The translations under genes and the position numbers were made by a program. Below the pieces are notes generated by a model that searched no databases, was not told the DNA's origin, and was given only the letters and a program-made list of their open reading frames with translations. Source: a virus. Taken from it: a DNA stretch of 24,283 bases. Shown here piece after piece: positions 1-5,988 of the stretch; the first letter of the stretch is position 1, and each line of letters opens with the position of its first letter. Location of the stretch: IMG/VR virus record IMGVR_UViG_3300018432_000568, positions 1 to 24,283 of that record; one strand, given 5' to 3'.

Positions 1-477
1 GATCAGGTGATGGACGAAGAAGTGCGCGACCTCATCGTGCCGATGCTCATCAATCCGATCACTCGGTTGCGCGGGCAGCCGATTGCGGTCGATGACGTGC
101 TCACGCTGAAGTCGAGCGGCTCGTTTCCGACCATCGCGGAGCGTCGCGGCGTGAGCTACATCGAACGAGCGCTCAAGGACGGCACTCAGTTCACTCGGCT
201 GCGCAACAACGACGAGTCGTTGCGCGACGAGTTGGATCGCACGATCGAAGCGTTTCTGCTCGTGCAGATGCGACTCGGTGCGTTTCGATCGAAGGATCCG
301 GCGAAAGCCTTTTTCGTCGACGTCGGCGATGCCATCAACCCGCCGAGCGAGCAGTTTGCGGGCAAGGTGAATGTGCGAGTCGGGCTCGCAACGCAGAAGC
401 CGGCTCGGTTTGTGATCCTCTCGTTTGCTCAGGACACGCGTGCCATCGACGAAGAGATTGCTGCCGCTGCCGGCTGA
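1..477 (+). CDS. Tail sheath protein, C-terminal part (5' partial)
   Basis: The frame is open from the first base of the window, so the gene starts upstream and only about 158 C-terminal residues are visible. They match the conserved C-terminal domain of contractile tail sheath proteins: an ERRGVSYIERAL helix followed by a LRDELDRTIEAFLL stretch, then KAFFVDVGDAINPP and a closing strand with KPARFVILSF, which corresponds to the 'eAFfV...NPP...P.PAEFVi' signature. The sheath polymerises around the tube and contracts on infection. The downstream tube gene follows after 15 bases, the usual sheath-tube order. A GTG at 7 and an ATG at 10 exist, but a separate 156-residue gene starting there would lack the rest of the sheath fold. 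Full-length sheaths usually have 400-700 residues. Family assignment is by recognition of the motif pattern, not a search. Confidence 0.87.
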   Translation, partial: DQVMDEEVRDLIVPMLINPITRLRGQPIAVDDVLTLKSSGSFPTIAERRGVSYIERALKDGTQFTRLRNNDESLRDELDRTIEAFLLVQMRLGAFRSKDPAKAFFVDVGDAINPPSEQFAGKVNVRVGLATQKPARFVILSFAQDTRAIDEEIAAAAG

Positions 478-492
478 TAGGGAAGACAGCGC

Positions 493-963
493 ATGAGCAT
501 CATCGGACAACCCCGTCACTTCCATACGAAGTTCAAATTCCAGATCGAGATCGACGGTCTCGGCAGTGCTGCCTTTCAGAGCTGCAGCGAGCTGAAAGCT
601 GAGATCGCCAAGATCGAATACTTCGAAGGCGGCGCGATCACGCCCGACAAGCAACCCGGGCGTCTGACGATCAGCGACATCACTCTCGAGCGAGCGGTGA
701 CGAAGGACGTCGATCTCTACACATGGTTTCAGATGACGGCGAATGCGGTCGTGAACGGTGGTCTGCGCAGTCCGATGTTCAAGCGACAGGGCTCGATCGT
801 TCAATACGACCGAGACAATGCCGTGATGCGCCGATGGCAGCTCGCGGGGCTCTGGCCCGTCTCGTACGTCGGCGGCGCGTGGGACAACAACAGCGACGAG
901 TTTGCGATGGAACAGATCGTTCTCTCGCTCGACTGGTTTCTGCTCAAGAAAAACAACCGCTAA
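493..963 (+). CDS. Tail tube protein (T4 gp19-like)
   Basis: A 156-residue protein of the phage_T4_gp19 / 'conserved phage tail region' family that forms the inner tube of contractile tails and related injection systems. Visible family features are the N-terminal FHTKFKFQIEIDG strand, the FQSCSELKAEIAKIEYFEGG segment, the PGRLTISDITLERAVTKD strand-turn-strand with a following DLYTWFQ helix, a GSIVQYDRD hairpin, and the C-terminal EFAMEQIVLSLDWFLL strand. Length is typical of the family (about 140-170). A GGAAG Shine-Dalgarno at 481-485 lies seven bases before the ATG. It sits directly after the sheath, as expected. Confidence 0.93.
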   Translation: MSIIGQPRHFHTKFKFQIEIDGLGSAAFQSCSELKAEIAKIEYFEGGAITPDKQPGRLTISDITLERAVTKDVDLYTWFQMTANAVVNGGLRSPMFKRQGSIVQYDRDNAVMRRWQLAGLWPVSYVGGAWDNNSDEFAMEQIVLSLDWFLLKKNNR

Positions 964-966
964 GCC

Positions 967-1089
967 ATGGCCCGCAACGAGCCGCTCGTCGTCGGTGTGC
1001 GATTGAGCTGGGCTGCATTCGTTCTGCAGCTCGGGCTCGGCTTTCTCGCTGGCGTTGCGGGCGGCGCTCTGTATCAGTGGCTCTTTTAG
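967..1089 (+). CDS. Small single-span membrane protein (40 aa)
   Basis: A 40-residue ORF starting three bases after the tube gene. After a short charged N-terminus (MARNEPLVVGVR) it is almost entirely hydrophobic, with one predicted membrane span around residues 14-36 (LSWAAFVLQLGLGFLAGVAG) and a YQWLF end. No Shine-Dalgarno is obvious, so it may be translated by coupling to the tube gene. It overlaps the next ORF by one base (TAGTG). I do not recognise the protein. Small membrane peptides are not part of the standard tube-to-tape-measure gene set. Spurious coding is possible at this length, but the chain of coupled starts (967, 1089, 1196) argues for reality. Confidence 0.5.
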   Translation: MARNEPLVVGVRLSWAAFVLQLGLGFLAGVAGGALYQWLF

Positions 1090-1199
1090 TGAATCACGAC
1101 GCTAACGACGCCCCGATCGAAAGCGGCGGCTGTGTTATCGCACTCGGCTTGCTCGCACTCTTAGTGATCACCCTCGGCTGCAGTTTTTGGTGCACATGA
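1089..1199 (+). CDS. Small single-span membrane protein (36 aa), GTG start
   Basis: A 36-residue ORF with a GTG start that overlaps the previous TAG by one base (TAGTG). It has a polar, acidic N-terminus (NHDANDAPIESGG) and a C-terminal membrane segment of about 20 residues (CVIALGLLALLVITLGCSFW) containing three of the gene's cysteines or near neighbours. It ends inside an ATGA overlap with the next gene. Function is unknown. The pair of tiny membrane ORFs recalls nested lysis genes in layout, but neither has a lipobox or a coiled-coil domain, so a spanin call is not supported. The frame extends upstream as a longer ORF from 723, but that part lies inside the tube gene and is a shadow. Confidence 0.45.
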   Translation: MNHDANDAPIESGGCVIALGLLALLVITLGCSFWCT

Positions 1200-1396
1200 C
1201 CAAACCGAGCAAGCCGAGCGAGAGCACGGAGCGGCTCATGATGCTGATCGGGCAGTTCGAGCGCTCGCTCGCTGGCGCGATTGAAGCGAACATGCCCGAC
1301 CGATTCACACGCGAGCACGCGATTCGCTTGTTGGCTTTCTGCAACACAGTGCAGATGAGTCTCGTAGAAGGCACGGCCGCCAAAGACAATTGGTGA
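1196..1396 (+). CDS. Small helical hypothetical protein (66 aa)
   Basis: The start is taken at the ATG at 1196 because it makes a four-base ATGA overlap with the preceding stop; an in-frame TTG at 1187 would add three residues. The product is a soluble, mostly helical 66-residue protein with an STERLMMLIGQFERSLAGAI amphipathic helix and a TREHAIRLLAFCNTVQMSL second helix. I do not recognise a family. Its position between the tube and the gp26-like chaperone gene suggests a tail-assembly role, but that is inferred only from context. Confidence 0.6.
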   Translation: MTKPSKPSESTERLMMLIGQFERSLAGAIEANMPDRFTREHAIRLLAFCNTVQMSLVEGTAAKDNW

Positions 1397-1453
1397 GCCT
1401 CGAGCCAATCAACTGCGTTGAGGCTCGCACCGGGCCCGACAAGGACGATTCGA

Positions 1454-2233
1454 ATGAGCAAAGAGATCGAGCTAGAGTGCCCCTCTGGGCTTCGCGTACG
1501 GCTTCGCGGGATCAAGGGCAAAGACCTAGACGGGTTGCGCGACAAGCGCCGTGTGCAGACCGGAGAGGCCTTTAGTCGCCTACTCGACGAGTGCACGCTC
1601 GAGGTGATCGACCACGGGCCCTACAGCAAGGAGGGCGGCTGGCGTTGGGCTAACGCTCTCGTCGGCGACCGAGTGCGCGCTCTGATCGGGGTACGCGTGG
1701 CCACGTCTGGCACTCTCTACGCGTTTCGCGCTCGGTGCTCGAACGAGGATTGCCGAGCCTGGATCGATTGGGAGGTCGACATGCTCGACTTGCCGATGAA
1801 GCGGCTCTCGGCCGAGTCGCGAGCGACGTATCTCGCGGGCAACCGGTTCGAGACGATCGTCGGCGAGAAGCTCGTGACGTTTCATCTGACGACGGGCGAG
1901 GATCAGGTCCGTGCGTTTCGCAAGCGTGAACAAGTCGCTGCTTCTGCGAAGCGGCAACAGCGCGAGTCGGGTTCATCGGAGTCGAGCGGGCAGGGGCAGA
2001 TACTTCTCGGGCTCGCGATGCGCATCGTCGAGGTCGAGGGCGAGCCCGACATCGTCACGTTTCTCGGTGAGCTAGATCTCGGCGAGGTGCATCGTCTCAG
2101 TCGCGCGATGGATCTAGCTGACTGCGGCATCGAGACGACGATCGACATCGTTTGCGACAAGTGCTCGGAGGTCACTTCCACGGAGCTCCCTTTGGACGCG
2201 ACGTTCTTTCGACCGGTGACTACAACGACCTAG
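1454..2233 (+). CDS. Tail assembly chaperone, T4 gp26-like, frameshift donor
   Basis: A 259-residue protein starting at the ATG at 1454, chosen because AAGGA at 1441-1445 forms a Shine-Dalgarno; an upstream in-frame TTG at 1418 lacks one. The segment around residues 71-110 (GDRVRALIGVRVATSGTLY, then CSNEDC at 95-100, then IDWEVDMLDLP) and a second Cys pair CDKC at 234-237 match the pattern of T4 gp26-like baseplate/tail assembly proteins, in which cysteines probably bind zinc. The gene sits just before the tape measure, where tail assembly chaperones are encoded. Nine codons downstream of the second Cys pair the heptamer C CCT TTG (2188-2194) is in the correct phase for -1 slippage; the zero-frame product ends at a TAG after 12 more residues. 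Family assignment is by pattern only. Confidence 0.72.
   Translation: MSKEIELECPSGLRVRLRGIKGKDLDGLRDKRRVQTGEAFSRLLDECTLEVIDHGPYSKEGGWRWANALVGDRVRALIGVRVATSGTLYAFRARCSNEDCRAWIDWEVDMLDLPMKRLSAESRATYLAGNRFETIVGEKLVTFHLTTGEDQVRAFRKREQVAASAKRQQRESGSSESSGQGQILLGLAMRIVEVEGEPDIVTFLGELDLGEVHRLSRAMDLADCGIETTIDIVCDKCSEVTSTELPLDATFFRPVTTTT
2188..2194 (+). promoter_or_regulatory. Candidate -1 programmed frameshift heptamer CCCTTTG
   Basis: The heptamer is phased C CCT TTG in the reading frame of the 1454 gene, so it fits X XXY YYZ exactly with X=C, Y=T, Z=G. Slippage re-pairs the two tRNAs on CCC and TTT and enters the frame that stays open to 2478. It lies in the 79-base overlap of the two frames. No clear downstream pseudoknot was found by eye. 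Confidence 0.65.
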
Positions 2234-2478
2234 AGATCCTTGCTGCAGTGCTGCCGTCGCTCGAAACGCCCGACGACGACGGCGGCGAGACGCGGCCTCT
2301 CAGCTGGCAAGAAATCCGATTCGAGTTGATGTGGACGCAGCACGGCGGATCGGGGCTTGGGATGTCATTCGCAGAGGTCAACGACCTCGACGTCGACGAG
2401 ATCTTTTGGCTGTTCACGGCGCAGCGTGCACGACGTACGAAAGAGGGCGAGGCCCTCAAGCGAGCGGGTAAGAGGTGA
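2194..2478 (+). CDS. Frameshift extension of tail assembly chaperone (GT-type product)
   Basis: This is the -1 frame relative to the gene starting at 1454, open to a TGA at 2476-2478. Read through the slippery heptamer it adds 94 residues, giving a 341-residue fusion. The added domain is acidic and helical (DYNDLEILAAVLPS, LSWQEIRFELMW, MSFAEVNDLDVDEIFWLF) with a basic KRAGKR end. The frame has no convincing independent start: TTG at 2152 and GTG at 2161 lie inside the upstream gene without a Shine-Dalgarno, and the first ATG is at 2362. In many long-tailed phages a G/GT pair made by programmed frameshifting lies exactly here, and the T part binds the tape measure. Boundary 2194 is the first base read after slippage. 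Alternative: a separate gene from 2161. Confidence 0.7.
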   Translation, partial: GRDVLSTGDYNDLEILAAVLPSLETPDDDGGETRPLSWQEIRFELMWTQHGGSGLGMSFAEVNDLDVDEIFWLFTAQRARRTKEGEALKRAGKR

Positions 2479-2480
2479 GA

Positions 2481-2498
2481 TGTGGCCCCGGGGTTACA
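2481..2498. repeat. Dyad motif copy 1, TGTGGCCCCGGGGTTACA
   Basis: First of three copies of an 18-bp dyad with consensus TGTRRCCCCGGGGYYACA. Including flanks, 22 bases here (2478-2499) recur exactly as the reverse complement at 14603-14624, and 17 of the 18 core bases recur at 23360-23377. It lies between the chaperone stop and the tape measure start, outside coding sequence. It could be an operator or an RNA hairpin element. Confidence 0.7.
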
Positions 2499-2511
2499 AC
2501 CCCGGGTAGCC
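2484..2511 (+). promoter_or_regulatory. Strong GC hairpin just before the tape measure start
   Basis: As RNA, 2487-2494 (CCCGGGGU) pairs perfectly with 2499-2506 (ACCCCGGG) around a UACA loop, and GGC 2484-2486 can pair with GCC 2509-2511 across a two-base bulge. It ends seven bases before the GTG at 2519, in the place of the missing Shine-Dalgarno. There is no T-run after it, so it is not a standard intrinsic terminator. It may control translation, mark an mRNA end, or be a by-product of the DNA operator. Confidence 0.55.
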
Positions 2512-2518
2512 TCAACCC
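2507..2518 (+). promoter_or_regulatory. Candidate -10 box TAGCCT, leaderless start of tape measure
   Basis: TAGCCT (2507-2512) fits TANNNT and is followed by exactly six bases and then the GTG start codon, the geometry of a leaderless transcript. No Shine-Dalgarno precedes the GTG. A -35 box is not recognisable; that region is occupied by the dyad motif. The box overlaps the 3' arm region of the hairpin described for 2484-2511. Low confidence. Confidence 0.3.
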
Positions 2519-4822
2519 GTGGCGCTCAACAACCTCGGGCTCGGCTTTCTTTTCAACGCGCAGGACATGGCGTCCGGCACGATGAAGAAGCTTGGAGCCA
2601 ACCTCAAGGGGCTCGAGGAACAGTCGGGCCACTCGATCGGCAACATCGATCAGATGGTCGCCAAGCTGAGCGGCGGTCTCGCAGCCATGGCGATCGGCGC
2701 CGGCGGTCTCGCCGCTGCATTCTCGCTTGCCGGCGCGGCTGCGAAGTTCGAGACGGCGACGGCTCAAGTCGGCGCGGTGGCCAATGCAACCGCGGCCGAG
2801 CTGATCCAGCTCGAGGACGCGGCGATCCGGTTGAGCAAGTCGCGCGGCTTCGCGCCGACCGAGGCGATGCTCGGTCTCAACGAGCTGGCGCAAGCCGGCT
2901 TCGATGCGAAGACGTCGATCGAGTTGCTCGATCCCGTGCTGCTACTCGCAGCCGGTTCGCTTGGCGACCTCAACCCGCAAGAGTCGGCGGGCGTCGTCTC
3001 GCAGGCGATGAAGGCGTTTTCGATCGAGACCAAAGACGCCGGCATCATGGTCGATCAGATGCTTGGCGCGGGCATGGACTTCGCGATGGGTGCGAAGGAT
3101 CTGCCGATCGCACTCGGTCGAATCGCGAGCGGCTCGATCGCGATGAATCAGAACATGACCGAGTCGATGATCACATTCGGCATGGTCAAGAACGTCATCG
3201 GCGGAGCCGAGGTCTCTGCGACCGCTGTCAGCTCGGCATTCTTGCGCCTCGCCGATCCCGAGGTCGCGAAGATGATGCACAAGCAAGGCGTCGAGGTCGC
3301 GGACTCGAGCGGCAAGTTTCGAAGCTTTCTCGACATCATGAACGACCTGCAGCCCGCTCTCGGAAAGATGACGGAGCAAGGCAAAGCGGGCTTCTTGAAA
3401 AAAGCTTTCGGAGAGGATGCGTTGAAGGCTGTCAACGCGGTGATCAGTCAGCTCGAGACGGGCAAAGAGGGCGTCGACGGCGTGATGCGCAAGGGCGCAG
3501 ACGTGACCGAGTATTACCGCAACCGCATGATCAACATGGGCGGTACGGGCGAGATCTTTGCGAACAAGATGCTTGCGACGTTCGAGGGCGCAGAGAAGCA
3601 ACTCGCGGGATCGTTGGCCACGATCGCGATCAAGATTGGCGAGCCGTTCAAAGACCTTTTCAAACCGGTGATCGTCGGGCTCACGATGGCCGTCGATTGG
3701 CTCGAGGGCTTGCTAAAGAGCCTGAGCCCCGAGGTCAAAAAGTGGGGCGCGTTGCTGCTCGTCGGCGGATCCGCTCTGCTCGTAGTCGCAGGCGCAATGT
3801 CCGTCATGTTTGCGATCGCCCCGATCTTTGCGGGCGGTCTCATGGCGCTGTCGATCGGCTTCTCGGGCTTCTCGATCGCACTCGGCGCCGCACTCGTTGC
3901 AGCATGGCCTTTCGTGCTCGCAGGCATTGCGATCGCTGCGGTGGTCTACGCGATCCAAGAGAACATCGGCGGGATGGGCGATGTCTGGGATCGCATGGTC
4001 GGCATGTTCTCGGGCGGCGGCGAGGTGCTCAAAAACATCTTCAACAAGGTGCTCGGGTTCGTCGTGCCGCTTTGGGAGGCCCTCAAAGAGGGATTCGGTA
4101 GCGCGTGGGAAATGATGTCGCCTGTCTTCGGCATGATGTCGACGGCATTCGACGTGCTACTCGACGCGTTCTCGAGCTTGGGCGAGACGTTCGACTCGAC
4201 TGCGAGCGGGCCCGGTACGTTTCTGATGAATGTGTTCCGCGGGATCGGCAAAGTCGTGTCGTTCTTGCTCAGTGGCGTGATGATGCTGATCACGTTTTTC
4301 ATCTTCTTCGCGAGCATCGTCGCGCACGTCGTGACCGGCGCATTCAGTCTGATCAAGACGGTCTTTCTCGGTCTCTACGACGCGATCGCGTTCTACATCG
4401 ATGCATTCATGGATTGGATGAAGGTGCTCGGTAAGGGCATCGACGTGATCAAGGGTTGGCTCGGCATCGAGGTCACGGCAGATCCGGTCGAGCAGAAAGA
4501 AGCGCAGTCCGACGCGTACGGCTCGGTCAAGTATCGCGGGATGGCGGATCCGAATACGACTCCCGATCCTCGAGTGAACGCGGCGCCGGCAGACGAGATC
4601 ACGGCGGCGACCGAGGCGGAGCTTTATTACAAGTCGAACATGCCAGCGACGCCGGATCCGAAAGAGAACGCGGATCAGATCGGCAACTCAGTCGCTAAGG
4701 CTCTGCAGAAGATGCCACTCGTCGTCAACATGGACGGGCAGAAGGTCGGCGCGATCATCGCGAGCGCGGCTCGCTCGGACATGGCGCGTTCAAGCTCAAG
4801 CAACGTAGCGAGTGAGCGATGA
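2519..4822 (+). CDS. Tape measure protein
   Basis: A 767-residue tail tape measure protein. The N-terminal third matches the phage tape measure domain of the TP901/TIGR01760 type: a TAQVGAVANATAAELIQLE helix, the LNELAQAGFDAKTSIELLDP segment, LADPEVAKMMHKQGVEVAD, and KAFGEDALKAVNAVISQL. Two long hydrophobic blocks follow, at about residues 409-479 and 578-627, typical of tape measures whose segments enter the host membrane. The C-terminus (from about 655) is polar and Pro/Asp-rich. At the usual rule of about 0.15 nm per residue this implies a tail near 115 nm. The start is a GTG at 2519 without a Shine-Dalgarno, directly behind a dyad and hairpin. It overlaps the next gene by four bases (ATGA). 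Confidence 0.92.
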   Translation: MALNNLGLGFLFNAQDMASGTMKKLGANLKGLEEQSGHSIGNIDQMVAKLSGGLAAMAIGAGGLAAAFSLAGAAAKFETATAQVGAVANATAAELIQLEDAAIRLSKSRGFAPTEAMLGLNELAQAGFDAKTSIELLDPVLLLAAGSLGDLNPQESAGVVSQAMKAFSIETKDAGIMVDQMLGAGMDFAMGAKDLPIALGRIASGSIAMNQNMTESMITFGMVKNVIGGAEVSATAVSSAFLRLADPEVAKMMHKQGVEVADSSGKFRSFLDIMNDLQPALGKMTEQGKAGFLKKAFGEDALKAVNAVISQLETGKEGVDGVMRKGADVTEYYRNRMINMGGTGEIFANKMLATFEGAEKQLAGSLATIAIKIGEPFKDLFKPVIVGLTMAVDWLEGLLKSLSPEVKKWGALLLVGGSALLVVAGAMSVMFAIAPIFAGGLMALSIGFSGFSIALGAALVAAWPFVLAGIAIAAVVYAIQENIGGMGDVWDRMVGMFSGGGEVLKNIFNKVLGFVVPLWEALKEGFGSAWEMMSPVFGMMSTAFDVLLDAFSSLGETFDSTASGPGTFLMNVFRGIGKVVSFLLSGVMMLITFFIFFASIVAHVVTGAFSLIKTVFLGLYDAIAFYIDAFMDWMKVLGKGIDVIKGWLGIEVTADPVEQKEAQSDAYGSVKYRGMADPNTTPDPRVNAAPADEITAATEAELYYKSNMPATPDPKENADQIGNSVAKALQKMPLVVNMDGQKVGAIIASAARSDMARSSSSNVASER

Positions 4823-5640
4823 GCGCGCGCGAAGACAACCGCACGCTCGCTCGCACGACGTATGCGGCGAATCTCGTCGCCATACCGCAGCGCTTCTCGG
4901 TTTGGAACGAGACATCGAATCAAGAGATCGTAGCGCAGATGAATCCGACGACGTTCGATGAGAGCATCGGCGCGGAATACGACAAGCTCTCGACGCCCGG
5001 GCAGTCGCATCAGCGAATGCACTACCGGAACACCGCAAACTACGTCGTCTCGATGGATCTGCGCTGGCGCGCGTTTTCAGAAGACGAATACGCCGAGATG
5101 ATTGTGGCTCGTCACCAACTCTTGAGTTGGTGCTATCCATGGCACTCGGCCGGGCAGCGGCAAATCGGTCCGCCTCGTCTGGTCGCGACATGGCCGACCG
5201 TGTTCTCGATCAGCTGCTACCTGATGAGCTGCAAGATCAAGCACGAGCGCTTCGGCCTCGACGGCGGATCGGTTGCATGGACTGCCTCGGTCGTGTTCGA
5301 AGAAGCTCGCGAGCGCTTTCTGTCGAGCGCTCAAGTCGCAGACGTCGTGATCGTGCGCGGGCTCGAGAAAAAACCAGACGTCGCGGCGCCGGTCATCAAC
5401 CCAAAGCCTGCAGCGGCGCCGAAGCCTCCGGGCAACCCAAAGCAGGACGCGTACATTTACAGCAAGTGGTTTTCACCTCAAGCGATCCCGGCTGGTCAAG
5501 AGGACGTCGCGGCGCCATACATTGCAGCGGCCGATCGGTACATGCTGCAACCTCCAAGCAAGACCCGCACGGCGAATCTCGTCAACACGGCTACGATGCT
5601 AGACGTCGCGTTGACGTCGGGCGGCGAGTACCAGGGTTGA
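4819..5640 (+). CDS. CIS-tube-type baseplate/tail protein
   Basis: A 273-residue protein whose N-terminal 180 residues resemble the 'contractile injection system tube protein' family (Afp7-like, linking tube and baseplate). The supporting pattern is an N-terminal strand ending in QMNPTTFDESIGAEY (the 'v.FNP..y....' signature), HYRNTANYVVSMDLRW, a central FSISCYLMSCKIKHERF and VAWTASVVFEE strand. Residues after about 190 form a Pro/Lys/Ala linker (PKPAAAPKPPGNPKQ) and a C-terminal tail with a YSKWFSPQAIP motif. Family members often carry a LysM domain at the C-terminus; here LysM is encoded by the very next gene, three bases away, which supports the call. Starts in an ATGA overlap with the tape measure. 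Confidence 0.72.
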   Translation: MSAREDNRTLARTTYAANLVAIPQRFSVWNETSNQEIVAQMNPTTFDESIGAEYDKLSTPGQSHQRMHYRNTANYVVSMDLRWRAFSEDEYAEMIVARHQLLSWCYPWHSAGQRQIGPPRLVATWPTVFSISCYLMSCKIKHERFGLDGGSVAWTASVVFEEARERFLSSAQVADVVIVRGLEKKPDVAAPVINPKPAAAPKPPGNPKQDAYIYSKWFSPQAIPAGQEDVAAPYIAAADRYMLQPPSKTRTANLVNTATMLDVALTSGGEYQG

Positions 5641-5643
5641 TCG

Positions 5644-5988
5644 ATGGCCGTTTACGAACACAGTCGACACACGTTCTGCCACGGCTTTACCGATGCCGAC
5701 GGGTGCGCGTTTCTCGACGATCGCGATCCGTTCCGATACCGCGACCTTGCCGACAACGCGACGCACATCGTCAAGCAAGGCGAAACGATTTGGTCGATCG
5801 CGGGGCAGCACTTCGCGCCGCACGATCGCGCGGCGGGCCTATGGTGGGCGATCGCGGACTTTCAACCGAATCCGATTCACGACCCGACGATCGCGCTCGT
5901 TGCCGGATCGGTGCTGATCTTGCCGAGCTTACGGACGGTGTTGCACGACGCACTCGGTGAGCAGAGGCGGCGCGAAAGCCGCCTATGA
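5644..5988 (+). CDS. LysM-domain baseplate protein (tail protein X / gp53-like)
   Basis: A 114-residue protein with a LysM-like fold at about residues 39-98: THIVKQGETIWSIAGQHF, a helix with GLWWAIADFQPN, and LVAGSVLILPS, which fits the 'v.pGDTl..IA......W..I...N.i.dp..l..G..l.iP' consensus. Proteins of this type (P2 gpX, T4 gp53) bind between the hub and wedge parts of contractile baseplates. The N-terminal 35 residues (ending FRYRDLADN) are an extension. It is followed by the hub gene with an ATGA overlap. Confidence 0.8.
   Translation: MAVYEHSRHTFCHGFTDADGCAFLDDRDPFRYRDLADNATHIVKQGETIWSIAGQHFAPHDRAAGLWWAIADFQPNPIHDPTIALVAGSVLILPSLRTVLHDALGEQRRRESRL

Noticed and set aside
723-1199. 158-residue version of the second tiny membrane ORF
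   Set aside because: Most of it lies inside the tube gene; only the last 36 residues from the GTG at 1089 look protein-like.
967-1199. Spanin pair
   Set aside because: The nested layout is reminiscent, but there is no lipobox, no coiled coil and no link to the lysis genes, which are 22 kb away.
2484-2511. Intrinsic terminator
   Set aside because: The stem is strong but no T-run follows; the same holds for the hairpin at 23359-23378.
2482-4101. 539-residue + strand ORF in another frame of the tape measure
   Set aside because: Arg/Gly/Asp-rich with no hydrophobic core; the overlapping tape measure frame carries the recognised domain.
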